Of a DNA stretch of 64,000 bases, positions 42,078 to 50,993 are shown piece by piece. The translations under genes and the position numbers were made by a program. Under the pieces are notes generated by a model. It did no database searches. It saw only the letters and a list, made by a program, of their open reading frames with translations, and was not told where the DNA came from. Where the stretch lies: NCBI RefSeq assembly GCF_900130065.1, contig NZ_FQXV01000001.1, forward strand, positions 92,572 through 156,571. Reading direction: 5' to 3'. This DNA is from Sporobacter termitidis DSM 10068. GTDB lineage: Bacteria; Bacillota; Clostridia; Oscillospirales; Oscillospiraceae. How positions within the stretch are numbered: the stretch's first letter is position 1; every line of letters begins with the position of its first letter.

Positions 42078-43364
42078 TTAAGATGCGGTGTTGACGTCCG
42101 GATCGATCTGGGGCTTGGGCCGGTGGACGATCCGGGGCGGTTCTAGACCCAGCACGCTTTCGCTCGTGATGACGACGCGCTCGATCTTGCCGTCCGAGGG
42201 CACCTCGTACATGATGTTCATCATAATGCCCTCCATCACACTGCGCAGGCCGCGCGCGCCGATTTCCATTTCCAGCGCCTTGTCGGCGATGGCGCCCAGC
42301 GCGTCGTCATTGAATTCAAGCGTGACGTTGTCGTAGCTTAAAAGAACGGTATACTGCTTGGTCAGAGAGTTCTTGGGCTCCTTGAGTATCCGGATCAGAT
42401 CCGCCCGGTCCAGGGACTGCAGCGTCGTAATAATGGGCAGCCGGCCCACAAGCTCGGGAATGAGGCCGAATTTCAGCAGGTCGTGAGACTGAACGTTTTT
42501 GAGTATCTCGCCCACGTTCTTCTCTTTTTTGCTTTTGATCTCCGCGCCGAAGCCGATGGTCTTCTTATCCATCCTGTTTTCGATGATGCGCTCGATACCG
42601 TCGAACGCGCCGCCGCAGATGAACAGGATATTTGTCGTGTCAATGCTGATGAACTCCTGGTGGGGATGCTTCCGGCCGCCCTGGGGCGGGACGTTGGCAA
42701 CCGTGCCCTCCAGAATCTTTAAAAGTGCCTGCTGCACGCCCTCCCCGGAGACATCGCGCGTGATGGAGGTGTTTTCGCTCTTGCGCGCGATCTTGTCGAT
42801 TTCGTCGATATAGATGATACCGCGCTGGGCGCGCTCCACATCGAAATCCGCCGCCTGCAGGAGCCGCAGCAGGATATTCTCAACGTCGTCGCCCACATAG
42901 CCGGCTTCCGTCAGCGTCGTGGCGTCCGCAATGGCGAACGGGACCTGCAAAAACTTGGCCAGCGTCTGCGCGAGAAAGGTCTTGCCGACGCCCGTGGGGC
43001 CGATCATCAGAATGTTCGACTTCTGCAGCTCGGTTTCGCTGTTGCCGCCGTAATAGATCCGTTTGTAGTGGTTATAGACGGCGACGGACAGTGATATTTT
43101 TGCCAATTCCTGACCGATGACGTAATCGTCCAGCACAGCACGGATTTCCTGCGGGCGCGGCAGGCGCTCCACGGTGTCTCCGGATTCGCCCGAACGGACG
43201 ATTTTCATCGGGACGAACTCGTCTCCGAGGATGCTCGTGCAGAGCGCGATACATTCGTTACAGATATAGGACGCGCCCTGACCGGCGATGATGCGGTTCA
43301 CCTGATCCTGCCGCTTGCCGCAAAAGCTGCAGCGAACGATCTTGTTATCGTCATATTTTGCCAT
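42078..43364 (-). CDS. clpX: Clp protease ATPase ClpX
   Basis: This 428-residue AAA+ unfoldase has the N-terminal C4 zinc-binding domain ([15 protein letters not shown]), Walker A GPTGVGKT, Walker [14 protein letters not shown], and the ClpP-docking loop with IGFGAEI. It delivers substrates to ClpP, whose gene is 11 nt upstream. All motifs are intact. Confidence 0.96.
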   Translation of the reverse strand: MAKYDDNKIVRCSFCGKRQDQVNRIIAGQGASYICNECIALCTSILGDEFVPMKIVRSGESGDTVERLPRPQEIRAVLDDYVIGQELAKISLSVAVYNHYKRIYYGGNSETELQKSNILMIGPTGVGKTFLAQTLAKFLQVPFAIADATTLTEAGYVGDDVENILLRLLQAADFDVERAQRGIIYIDEIDKIARKSENTSITRDVSGEGVQQALLKILEGTVANVPPQGGRKHPHQEFISIDTTNILFICGGAFDGIERIIENRMDKKTIGFGAEIKSKKEKNVGEILKNVQSHDLLKFGLIPELVGRLPIITTLQSLDRADLIRILKEPKNSLTKQYTVLLSYDNVTLEFNDDALGAIADKALEMEIGARGLRSVMEGIMMNIMYEVPSDGKIERVVITSESVLGLEPPRIVHRPKPQIDPDVNTAS

Positions 43365-43375
43365 GGGTTTAACTC

Positions 43376-43957
43376 CTAACGCTTAAAAATCACGTTGTCG
43401 ATGAGGCCGAATTCCTTTGCTTCGTCGGCTGTCATGAACTTGTCGCGCTCCGTGGCGTCGCGGATGACGTCGATCGGTTTGCCGGTATTGTCGGCGAGAA
43501 TCTTATTGAGTCTTTCCTTTGTGCGCAGAATGTTTTCGGCATGGATCTGGATATCGGTCGCCTGGCCTCTGAAGCCGCCGGACGGCTGATGAATCATAAT
43601 TTCGGAATTGGGAAGTGCGATGCGCTTGCCCTTCGCCCCCGCCGCCAGCAGGAACGCGCCCATGCTTGCGGCCAGACCGATACAGATCGTCGAAACATCC
43701 GCCTTGATATACTGCATGGTGTCGTAGATGGCCAGACCCGACGAGACGGAGCCGCCGGGGCTGTTGATATAAAACTGGATGTCTTTGTCCGGGTCCTGCG
43801 CTTCGAGATACAAAAGCTGCGCCACGACAAGACTTGCCGTCGTGTCATTGACCTCCTCGCCGAGAAAGACGATTCTGTCGTTGAGCAGTCTCGAAAATAT
43901 ATCGTAAGAACGCTCACCGCGTGATGTTTGTTCGACAACATATGGTACTAAGCTCAT
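43376..43957 (-). CDS. clpP: ATP-dependent Clp protease proteolytic subunit
   Basis: This 193-residue serine protease has the nucleophile in [14 protein letters not shown], His in [15 protein letters not shown] and Asp in [11 protein letters not shown]. The frame opens at 44035 but the ATG at 43955-43957 ([20 protein letters not shown]) fits the family start. A near-perfect sigma-A promoter lies about 35-65 nt upstream; no CIRCE or CtsR operator is evident. Confidence 0.96.
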   Translation of the reverse strand: MSLVPYVVEQTSRGERSYDIFSRLLNDRIVFLGEEVNDTTASLVVAQLLYLEAQDPDKDIQFYINSPGGSVSSGLAIYDTMQYIKADVSTICIGLAASMGAFLLAAGAKGKRIALPNSEIMIHQPSGGFRGQATDIQIHAENILRTKERLNKILADNTGKPIDVIRDATERDKFMTADEAKEFGLIDNVIFKR

Positions 43958-43993
43958 GATGTTCAACTCCTTTTGTTTACATAATATAATCGT

Positions 43994-44022
43994 ATCATAA
44001 CAATATCTTGTAGTGATGTCAA
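43994..44022 (-). promoter_or_regulatory. Sigma-A promoter of clpP-clpX
   Basis: On the minus strand TTGACA (44017-44022), a 17-bp spacer and TATGAT (43994-43999) lie between tig and clpP. Three genes downstream (clpX, lon, ysxC) follow closely and may share it. Confidence 0.75.
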
Positions 44023-44066
44023 TGATAATATCCAACTCTTGGGCTGCGCAAACATAGTTTTACAAT

Positions 44067-45557
44067 TTATTCATCTTTCTTTTCGGCGGCCGGAGCCTTC
44101 TTGGCTGCGGTCTTTTTTGCCGTTTTCTTCTCCGCCGGCGCCTCTTCCGCCGGGGCCGCGCCGGCTTCCGCCTCAGCCGCGGCCGGTTTCTCCTCTGTCT
44201 TGGCTTTTTTTGTTGTTTTCTTCTCCTTGGCAGGCTCCTTCGCCGGGGCTGCTTCTTCGGGTGCCGGTTCGGCCGGCGCTTCCTCGGCGACGGCGCTGTC
44301 GACAACGAGCTTTGACGCCGCGCGTAAACGCAGCTCGTGGACGACGGACTCCCTGGCGATGGACTCCTTTGCAACGGTCAGCTCGACGCCGTATCTCGAG
44401 GACGCTTCCTCGTAATATTTCTCGATCTCGTCGTCCGAAGGCTCGATTTTCTCGACCTCGGCGATCTTCTCCAGCGCCAGGGTGATCTTAATCTGCTTTT
44501 CGGCGTTGGGGCGCATGCTCTGGCGGAAGCCCTCCTCGTTGGTGCCCATCATGTTGAGATACATGCCGATTTCCATGCCGTATTGGGACAGCTGCCGTTT
44601 AAAGCCGTCCACCTGGTTGTCGACGAACTCCTCAATCATGGACTCGGGCAGCTCGGTCGTGATAGTATCGGCAAGCTTGGTCAGCACGGCGTCCTCAAAG
44701 CCTTTTTCGGCTTCTTCCTTCTTTTCCGCCGTCAGCTTTTCTCTGATGCTGTTTTTGTATTCCTCCAGCGTATCGAATTCTGAGACGTCCTTGGCAAACT
44801 CGTCGTCCAGCTCCGGCAGAATCTTCTCTTTGAGCTCGTTAAGCTTTACCTTAAAGACAGCGGCCTTGCCGGCAAGCTCCTTGGCTTGGTATTCCTGCGG
44901 GAACTCCAGGTCCAGATCGCGCTCCTCGCCTACCGTCATGCCCTGCATTTTCTCTTCAAAGCCGGGGATAAAGCTGTTGGAGCCCAGAACAAGCTCGTAA
45001 TTTTCGCCCTTGCCGCCCTCGAACGGCTTACCGTCCACAAAGCCCTCGAAGTCGATGATCGTCGTATCGCCGTTAATGGCGGGGCGCGACGCCGCCTGAA
45101 TACGGGCGTTGCGGAGCTGTACGGAGGCGATTTCGCTGTCGACGGCGCTGTCCTCAACCACAGCCGAGGGCTTGACGGCGGAAATGCCCTTGTAATTTTC
45201 GACGGTGACCTCGGGATACAGCTCGACGGTGTATATCACCGTGGCGGACTTGTCGTCGCCGAAGCTGACGTCCTGGATTTTCGGATAACCCACCGTCTTC
45301 AGCTCTGACTCGGTAATGCCGAAGCCGCATACTGACGGCAGGATGATATCTAAAGCATCGTTATAGAAAACGGAAGTGCCGTACATTCTTTCAATAATTT
45401 TGCGCGGGGCTTTGCCCTTCCTGAAACCGGGAACGGAGATCTGATTTTTACTCTTTCTGTAAGATTCCTCAAGCGCTTTGTCAAATTCCTCGGTGGTGAC
45501 GGCGACGGTCAGTTCCGCTGTTTTGTTGTCTTTTTTTTCGCAGCTTGTTACGTTCAA
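44067..45557 (-). CDS. tig: Trigger factor with Ala/Lys/Glu-rich tail
   Basis: This is a ribosome-bound chaperone and prolyl isomerase. The ribosome-docking motif is VPGFRKGKAPRKI, the FKBP domain is near residues 150-245, and the helical C-terminal arms follow. The protein is 496 residues, about 65 longer than usual: the end is a low-complexity AEEAPAEPAPEEAAPAKEPA-type tail with repeated KKTAKK/AKKAPA motifs. Similar tails occur in some clostridial ribosome-associated proteins. The tail is charged and probably disordered; it could bind nucleic acid (inference). Confidence 0.93.
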   Translation of the reverse strand: MNVTSCEKKDNKTAELTVAVTTEEFDKALEESYRKSKNQISVPGFRKGKAPRKIIERMYGTSVFYNDALDIILPSVCGFGITESELKTVGYPKIQDVSFGDDKSATVIYTVELYPEVTVENYKGISAVKPSAVVEDSAVDSEIASVQLRNARIQAASRPAINGDTTIIDFEGFVDGKPFEGGKGENYELVLGSNSFIPGFEEKMQGMTVGEERDLDLEFPQEYQAKELAGKAAVFKVKLNELKEKILPELDDEFAKDVSEFDTLEEYKNSIREKLTAEKKEEAEKGFEDAVLTKLADTITTELPESMIEEFVDNQVDGFKRQLSQYGMEIGMYLNMMGTNEEGFRQSMRPNAEKQIKITLALEKIAEVEKIEPSDDEIEKYYEEASSRYGVELTVAKESIARESVVHELRLRAASKLVVDSAVAEEAPAEPAPEEAAPAKEPAKEKKTTKKAKTEEKPAAAEAEAGAAPAEEAPAEKKTAKKTAAKKAPAAEKKDE

Positions 45558-45604
45558 AATGATTTCCTCCTACGAATACGTTGCATAATAGGCATACTTT
45601 AGGT

Positions 45605-45633
45605 ATTTTATCAGGTTGATTAACAATTTGCAA
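45605..45633 (-). promoter_or_regulatory. Candidate sigma-A promoter of tig
   Basis: On the minus strand TTGCAA (45628-45633), a 17-bp spacer and TAAAAT (45605-45610) lie about 50 nt upstream of the tig ATG. Confidence 0.5.
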
Positions 45634-45648
45634 TGATTTCATTTGCTT

Positions 45649-46338
45649 TTAACAAACTTTTGCCGGGATAAAGTTCACGAAATCCGCCGAAATCATATGA
45701 TAGTCGATACCGTCAAAAAAACCGGTCACGGCGTGCCTGTGGCCCGCGCCGTGGATATGCCCGTACCAGCAGCTTTTGACGCCATGTCTTTTCATCAGGT
45801 CAATGATCTCCCGGCATATATAATTTTTATAGACGGGCGGGTAATGGAGGAAACAAATCTTCTCCTCCGGGCCGGCGGCGGAGGACAGCGAGGTTTCGAG
45901 ACGGCCAACCTCCCGCGCCATGATCTTTTTGTCATGGGGCGCGCCGGATTCCTCCTCGAAAAACCAGCCTCTTGTCCCGCAGACCGCGGCGCCGTCAACG
46001 ATAAAGCTGTTGTTGTTCAGTATATCAATCGACGTGATGCCGTGTTTGTTGAAAAAAGTCTTTGCCTTTGTCACCGTCGTCCACCAGTAATCGTGGTTGC
46101 CTTTTAGTATGATCTTTTTCCCCGGCAGCGAATCAATGTATTTGAAATCCTCCAGACTTTCCTCCAGCGTCATGCCCCACGTCACATCGCCGCAGATAAC
46201 GCAGGTGTCGGCCGCGCCGAGAACGGAAAAGCCTTCCTTTATTTTATGCACGTAATTTTCCCAGTTGCCGCCGAACACGTCCATCGGTTTATCGGCGCTC
46301 AGCGACAGGTGCAGATCGCCAATAGCGTACAGTGCCAT
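45649..46338 (-). CDS. Calcineurin-like metallophosphoesterase
   Basis: This 229-residue protein has motifs of the calcineurin-like superfamily in order: YAIGDLHLS (D-H), CGDVTWG (GD), LKGNHDYWW (GNHD) and CWYGHIHGAG (GHxH). This is a cytosolic phosphoesterase of unknown substrate; close relatives in clostridia are annotated only as phosphohydrolase. The ATG at 46336-46338 behind AAGGA is preferred to a TTG 18 nt upstream. Confidence 0.88.
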   Translation of the reverse strand: MALYAIGDLHLSLSADKPMDVFGGNWENYVHKIKEGFSVLGAADTCVICGDVTWGMTLEESLEDFKYIDSLPGKKIILKGNHDYWWTTVTKAKTFFNKHGITSIDILNNNSFIVDGAAVCGTRGWFFEEESGAPHDKKIMAREVGRLETSLSSAAGPEEKICFLHYPPVYKNYICREIIDLMKRHGVKSCWYGHIHGAGHRHAVTGFFDGIDYHMISADFVNFIPAKVC

Positions 46339-46435
46339 TTTCAACAAATCCTTCAATAATAAATGACCGTGGGCCGGAAGATACTATAATTGCGCACTGC
46401 CGACCGGCTTAAATTTTCTAAAAAGGAGAATTCAC

Positions 46436-46615
46436 ATGACCGACAGTAAGAAAAGCGACGTCCTTTACGGCGTGGGCTGCGAGGTTGTGAACTGCAAATT
46501 TCACGGCCACGACAACAGGTGCTTTGCGGACAGCATCAGTGTAGAAGCGCCCAGCGCGGTGAAAAAGACAGAGACTTTCTGCGGCACGTTCGCGCCGCGT
46601 CCCACGGCTTTTTAA
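46436..46615 (+). CDS. DUF1540 domain protein
   Basis: This 59-residue plus-strand gene starts with ATG behind AAAAGGAGAA. The sequence MTDSKKSDVLYGVGCEVVNC continues into CKFHGHDNRCFAD and ends TETFCGTF, with the Cys spacing of DUF1540 (C15, C20, C29, C49), a likely zinc knuckle. It lies between two minus-strand genes, with a TATAAT at 46385-46390. DUF1540 proteins are common in spore-formers; function is not established. Confidence 0.82.
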   Translation: MTDSKKSDVLYGVGCEVVNCKFHGHDNRCFADSISVEAPSAVKKTETFCGTFAPRPTAF

Positions 46616-46643
46616 CGATATATTATAAAGGGAATGACTTGAA

Positions 46644-46670
46644 TCGGGGATGGCGGCGCGCCATCCCCGA
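46644..46670. repeat. 11-bp palindrome (hairpin) between DUF1540 gene and thrC
   Basis: TCGGGGATGGC (46644-46654) pairs perfectly with GCCATCCCCGA (46660-46670) around GGCGC. Neither side has a good T-run. It may end both convergent genes or be a dispersed GC-rich palindrome. Confidence 0.65.
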
Positions 46671-46703
46671 CGAATTTGTCGGTGCCCGCGGCGGCGCGCA
46701 GCC

Positions 46704-48191
46704 TCAGGCCAGAAACTGCTCGACAACGTCAGGCATTTTATCTTTGGAAAAGCTTTCGCTGAACCGCACGGCCTTTCCTCGGAGCGTCCTGAGCGGCTCC
46801 GGCGCCCGGACGCCTGTAAACGTGGCGAGCCGGTCGATAAGGTCCAGGCCGCTGAGCGTCGTGTTCTCGCCAAGGGCCTCGAGGACGCTGTCGCAGAATT
46901 TAAAGGGGCTGGCCGTGGAGACCACCACCGTTTTGGTCATGTCCCCCGTTTTGCTTCTGTAGCTTTGCAGGACATTATAGGCCACCGCCGTATGCGTGTC
47001 GATCAGATAATGCTCCTTTTTATACATCTCGCGGATTGTGGCCTTCGTCTCCGCGTCGGAACATCTTCCGCAGCTGAAATGGCTTTTGACGCCGTTCATG
47101 ATCTCCCCGGAAACAGTATACCGGCCCTCGTCGGGCAGCGCTTTCATGTAAGAGGCAACGCGCGCGTCGTCGCCGCCGGACAGGTCAAAGAGCAGCCGCT
47201 CCAGATTGCTGGAGACGAGGATGTCCATAGACGGCGAGATCGTGGTCATAAAGGCCCTGTTCCTGTTATAGACGCCCGTTTCAATAAATTCCGTCAGCAC
47301 ATCGTTGCAGTTGGACGCGCAGATGAGCCTGCCGATCGGCAGCCCGATTTTTTTTGCATAATAGCCGGCCAGGATATTTCCGAAATTTCCGGTGGGCACG
47401 CAGAAATTGATGTTATCCCCCATGGCGATGTCCCCGGATTTGACCATATCGCAGTAGGCGGACACGTAGTACGCCATCTGCGGCAGGAGGCGCCCCCAGT
47501 TGATGGAGTTTGCCGAGGAGAGAAAATAACCGCGGGCGTTCAGGCGCTCGCGCATTTTTTCGTCGGAGAAAATCTTTTTGACGCCGGTCTGCGCATCGTC
47601 AAAATTGCCGGTGACGGCAGCCACCCCCACGTTGCCGCCCTGCTGCGTCGTCATCTGCAGCTTCTGCACATCGGAGACGCCGTCCTCGGGATAGAACACC
47701 ATGATCTTCGTGCGCGGCACGTCGCAGAAGCCCTCCAGCGCCGCTTTTCCGGTATCGCCCGAGGTGGCCACCAGAACGCAGGCGTCCTTCGTCTCCCCCG
47801 TCTTATCCAGCGAGGCGGACAAAAGGTGCGGCAGCATCTGGAGCGCAACGTCCTTGAACGCGCAAGTCGGCCCGTGCCAGAGCTCCAGGAAAGACGTATG
47901 CTCGGCCGTCTTGACAACGGGCGCCACGTCGCGATGGTCGAAATTCGGATAGCCGTACGCCTTGGCGGCATAGTCCCGCAATTCGTTTTCAGTGAAGTCG
48001 TCGAGGAACAGCTTCATGATGGTCACGGCGCGCTCGACGTAGGGCAATACGGTCATACGCTCCAGCATTCCCGTCGGAAAAAAGGGGAACGATTCCGGCA
48101 CGAACAGGCCGCCGTCCCTGGACAGCCCCTGCGCGATGGCCTGGGCGGACGTCATTTTAATGGATTTGTCTCTGGTACTCCGATACTGCAT
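46704..48191 (-). CDS. thrC: Threonine synthase
   Basis: This 495-residue PLP enzyme converts O-phosphohomoserine to threonine. It has the N-terminal YRSTRDKSIKMTSAQAIAQG, the PLP Lys in HGPTCAFKDVALQM, phosphate-binding VATSGDTGKAALEG and VPTGNFGNILAGYYAK. This is the long, fungal- and E. coli-like subgroup. ATG at 48189-48191 behind AAAGGA is preferred over a TTG two codons upstream. No hom or thrB nearby. Confidence 0.93.
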   Translation of the reverse strand: MQYRSTRDKSIKMTSAQAIAQGLSRDGGLFVPESFPFFPTGMLERMTVLPYVERAVTIMKLFLDDFTENELRDYAAKAYGYPNFDHRDVAPVVKTAEHTSFLELWHGPTCAFKDVALQMLPHLLSASLDKTGETKDACVLVATSGDTGKAALEGFCDVPRTKIMVFYPEDGVSDVQKLQMTTQQGGNVGVAAVTGNFDDAQTGVKKIFSDEKMRERLNARGYFLSSANSINWGRLLPQMAYYVSAYCDMVKSGDIAMGDNINFCVPTGNFGNILAGYYAKKIGLPIGRLICASNCNDVLTEFIETGVYNRNRAFMTTISPSMDILVSSNLERLLFDLSGGDDARVASYMKALPDEGRYTVSGEIMNGVKSHFSCGRCSDAETKATIREMYKKEHYLIDTHTAVAYNVLQSYRSKTGDMTKTVVVSTASPFKFCDSVLEALGENTTLSGLDLIDRLATFTGVRAPEPLRTLRGKAVRFSESFSKDKMPDVVEQFLA

Positions 48192-48214
48192 TGGCAAAAG
48201 TCCTTTCGCGGTTT

Positions 48215-48574
48215 TTAAAAGGCGTTCTCGATATGATTGATCGTCGGCAGCCTTGTTTCCGTGCCGTAGGGGGCGTAAATCTCTATAACGTCAAAGCGCG
48301 GCTGAAGCGCCGTCTCGTGCTCGCAAAGCCACAGCGCCGCCGTCTTTCTCAGGCGCTCCTGCTTGCTTCTGTCGACAAATTCCCGCGCCTGGGCAAATTT
48401 ATCGCTTTTCCGGAGCTTGACCTCGGCAAAAACAATGAACTCCCTGTTTTTCACGATGAGGTCTATTTCGCCGTACCGTGTTCTGTAGCCCATGCCGACG
48501 GCCTCGTATTTTTTCCGCCGGAGATAATCGAGCGCAAGCGCCTCGCCCCAGCGCCCCTGTATTTTCGTATTCAC
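48215..48574 (-). CDS. yraN: YraN family protein (UPF0102)
   Basis: This 119-residue protein has a restriction-endonuclease-like fold: KIQGRWGEALALDYLRRKKY, then GEIDLIVKNREFIVFAEVKL with the D-ExK catalytic-type motif. The function is not firmly known; linkage to rnhB is typical. It is complete and within family length. Confidence 0.9.
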   Translation of the reverse strand: MNTKIQGRWGEALALDYLRRKKYEAVGMGYRTRYGEIDLIVKNREFIVFAEVKLRKSDKFAQAREFVDRSKQERLRKTAALWLCEHETALQPRFDVIEIYAPYGTETRLPTINHIENAF

Positions 48575-48610
48575 GGCGGTCCTCCGTTTTAATACATTCT
48601 CGCCGGCGCG

Positions 48611-49219
48611 TCAATGCATTTTCTTGAGAAAGGTCTGCCTGTGGACGGACGACGGGCCGTATTTCCGGAGCATTTCGTAATGGAGCACCGTCCCGTAGCC
48701 CTTGTGCTGCTCGAACATATACTCCGGATACTCCGCGGAAAGGCGCCGCATGTATCTGTCCCTTGTGACCTTGGCCAGAATGGAGGCCGCGGCGATGGAA
48801 GCCGACTTGCCGTCGCCGCCGACGATCGTCCGGCAGAGATATTGTATGCCCTTGGCCTGGTTTCCGTCAACCAGCACAAGCTCCGCCTGGGGCGAGAGCT
48901 TTTCCACGGCCCTGTTCATGGCCAAGAACGTGGCGTTTAATACGTTTACCGCGTCCACCTCCGCCGCGCTGGCCGACGCAACGGCGTATGTAACAGCCTT
49001 TTCAGTGATGACGTCGAAAAGAGCTTCGCGCCTTAAAGGTGTCAGAAGCTTTGAATCGTTGAGCCCGTCGATCTCCAGCCCGAAGGGAAGAACGACCGCC
49101 GCCGCGAAAACCGGTCCGGCCAGACAGCCCCGCCCGGCCTCGTCCACACCGCACACAACGCGCCAGCCGTCCGCGGCGAACACTCTCTCAAATGCCCACC
49201 AGTCCATTTCTTGTGTCAT
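48611..49219 (-). CDS. rnhB: Ribonuclease HII
   Basis: This 202-residue enzyme nicks RNA in RNA-DNA hybrids, including single ribonucleotides. Catalytic DEAGRG is in VCGVDEAGRGCLAGPV; LNDSKLLTPLRRE, VDGNQ and ASILAKVTRDRYM complete the site. The order rbgA-rnhB-yraN matches other Firmicutes. Confidence 0.95.
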   Translation of the reverse strand: MTQEMDWWAFERVFAADGWRVVCGVDEAGRGCLAGPVFAAAVVLPFGLEIDGLNDSKLLTPLRREALFDVITEKAVTYAVASASAAEVDAVNVLNATFLAMNRAVEKLSPQAELVLVDGNQAKGIQYLCRTIVGGDGKSASIAAASILAKVTRDRYMRRLSAEYPEYMFEQHKGYGTVLHYEMLRKYGPSSVHRQTFLKKMH

Positions 49220-49276
49220 GTGCCTCGCCCCTTACATTCAAACCGCATGCAATCGCAAGTTGTTTCGTAGGAGCGG

Positions 49277-50158
49277 CTATTCGCCGCCCGCCGTCTCTGT
49301 CCCCGGCCTTTCCAGCGTGATCCGCCCCAGCTTTCCGCCCCGGAACTCGTCCAGCAGCACGGCGGCCATGCGCTCCGTGTCCGGTACGCCGCCCGGCAGT
49401 AAAAACCCGCGTTTTTTAGCGGCGGCGCCCAAAAGGTCGTAACCGCTCTTTTCAGCCGGAAGCTCAATTTTATACCGCTCGGCCAGCTTTTGGGGAGATG
49501 TCTCCCGGAGTATTGCCATCAGGTTGGCGGCGAGGCCTTCCCTGTCTAAAATATCGTCCTTCACGGCACCCGTAAACGCCAGATTTTCCCCAACGGTCTG
49601 ACTTTCAAACTTCGGCCACAGAATGCCCGGCGTATCCAGAAGCTCCAGCCCCGCGCCGATGGTGATCCACTGGCGGCCCCGGGTGACGCCCGGCCTGTCG
49701 GAGGCCTCCGCCGCCCGGCGCCCGGCGATCCTGTTGATAAAAGACGACTTGCCGACGTTCGGTATTCCGACGACCATCAGGCGCAGGACACGGCCGGCCT
49801 GTCCCTTGGCCTCGTAGGCTTTGATTTTTTCTTTCAGCAGCGTCCTGACCGCCGAAACGAATTCGGAGGTGCCCTTGCCGCTTTTGGCGTCCGTCTCCAG
49901 AACGGCGAGCCCCCGGGCCCTGTAGTAAGCCGACCAGCGTTTCGTCGCTTCCGGGTCGGCCTGGTCCGTCCTGTTCATGATGACGAGGCGGGGCTTGTCC
50001 CCTGTCAGCTCGTCCAGGTCCGGGTTCCTGCTGGATATCGGTATCCGCGCGTCGATGATCTCGCAGACGGCGTCGACGAGCTTCACCTGCTCGGCGATCA
50101 TACGCCGGGCCTTTGTCATGTGGCCCGGAAACCATTGAATGTTGATTTCTTCCCGCAT
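49277..50158 (-). CDS. rbgA: Ribosome biogenesis GTPase RbgA (YlqF)
   Basis: This 293-residue circularly permuted GTPase acts in late 50S assembly. The N-terminus INIQWFPGHMTKARRMI is diagnostic; G4 MNRTDQAD precedes G1 GIPNVGKSSFIN and G3 DTPGILWPKF. It starts 2 nt after a signal peptidase gene. The order rplS-lepB-rbgA-rnhB recalls Bacillus. Confidence 0.94.
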   Translation of the reverse strand: MREEINIQWFPGHMTKARRMIAEQVKLVDAVCEIIDARIPISSRNPDLDELTGDKPRLVIMNRTDQADPEATKRWSAYYRARGLAVLETDAKSGKGTSEFVSAVRTLLKEKIKAYEAKGQAGRVLRLMVVGIPNVGKSSFINRIAGRRAAEASDRPGVTRGRQWITIGAGLELLDTPGILWPKFESQTVGENLAFTGAVKDDILDREGLAANLMAILRETSPQKLAERYKIELPAEKSGYDLLGAAAKKRGFLLPGGVPDTERMAAVLLDEFRGGKLGRITLERPGTETAGGE

Positions 50159-50160
50159 GG

Positions 50161-50871
50161 CTACGACGCTTTCGTCCTGTAGACTGAGCCGATTCTGTCC
50201 CAGGAGCGGGTGCCGTCCTGGTTGACGCCGGGAATCAGCACGAACAAAACCTTGCCGAGAATCTGCCGGGTGTCCACCAGCGAGACCATTTTGCTGCGGC
50301 TGTCCGTGGAGGCGTTGCGGTTATCGCCCATGACGAAGATGCAGCCGTCCGGCACGGTGAGCGGCCCCTGAAAATCCTCGGGATCGTGGGTCAGGGCGTT
50401 GATATAGTCTTCCTTTATGACCTTGCCGTCGATGCTGACGGCCCCTGTCTGAAAGTCGATATTGATGGTCTGGCCGGCGGTGGCGATAACGCGCTTGACG
50501 ATCGGCGTGCCGCCGAAGGCTTCCGTCTTGATAACGACGATGTCGCCGTACCGGGGCTTGTAAAAAATATCCGACATGACGACCTTGTCCTTGTCCTGCA
50601 GCGTCTGGAGCATGGATTCGCCGTCCACGCCGATGACCCTGCCGATGAAGACGAATATCAGTATGCCGCATAAAATGGCGGAGACAATGCACTGGAGCCA
50701 ATCGTACAGCTCCATCCTGGCCGAGCTGTTGTCCTTCTTCTCCGAGGGCGCTGCCGGCTGCTTGCCGTCGGCCTCCGAGTCGTCTTCCCCGGGCCCGGAC
50801 CTCAGATCGATGCCGTACTTCATCTCGTACAGGTCATAGTCAAGGTCTTTTTCCAAGTCTTTATCGTCCAT
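50161..50871 (-). CDS. lepB: Signal peptidase I (copy 1)
   Basis: This 236-residue membrane serine protease removes secretory signal peptides. An acidic N-terminal cytoplasmic region of about 60 residues precedes one membrane helix (CIVSAILCGILIFVFIG). The Ser is in VDGESMLQTL, the Lys in PIVKRVIATAGQ, and FVMGDNRNASTDSRS follows. It is clearly a paralogue of the gene at 50994 but with a different N-terminus, so not an assembly duplicate. Confidence 0.93.
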   Translation of the reverse strand: MDDKDLEKDLDYDLYEMKYGIDLRSGPGEDDSEADGKQPAAPSEKKDNSSARMELYDWLQCIVSAILCGILIFVFIGRVIGVDGESMLQTLQDKDKVVMSDIFYKPRYGDIVVIKTEAFGGTPIVKRVIATAGQTINIDFQTGAVSIDGKVIKEDYINALTHDPEDFQGPLTVPDGCIFVMGDNRNASTDSRSKMVSLVDTRQILGKVLFVLIPGVNQDGTRSWDRIGSVYRTKAS

Positions 50872-50933
50872 TCGCTAAACCCCTTTTTCGCTCTGCCCAT
50901 AGGCCTTTATATGATTATACACAAATTGGGCTC

Positions 50934-50961
50934 AAAAAAAAGAGACGCGCGCCCCTTTTTT
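50934..50961 (-). terminator. Probable terminator between the two signal peptidase genes
   Basis: AAAAAAGAG and CCCTTTTTT flank a GC core (GCGCGC); on the minus strand an 8-U run follows. The stem is imperfect. Confidence 0.45.
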
Positions 50962-50993
50962 ATAATATTTGTCATTCTTCGCTCCGGGGATAT

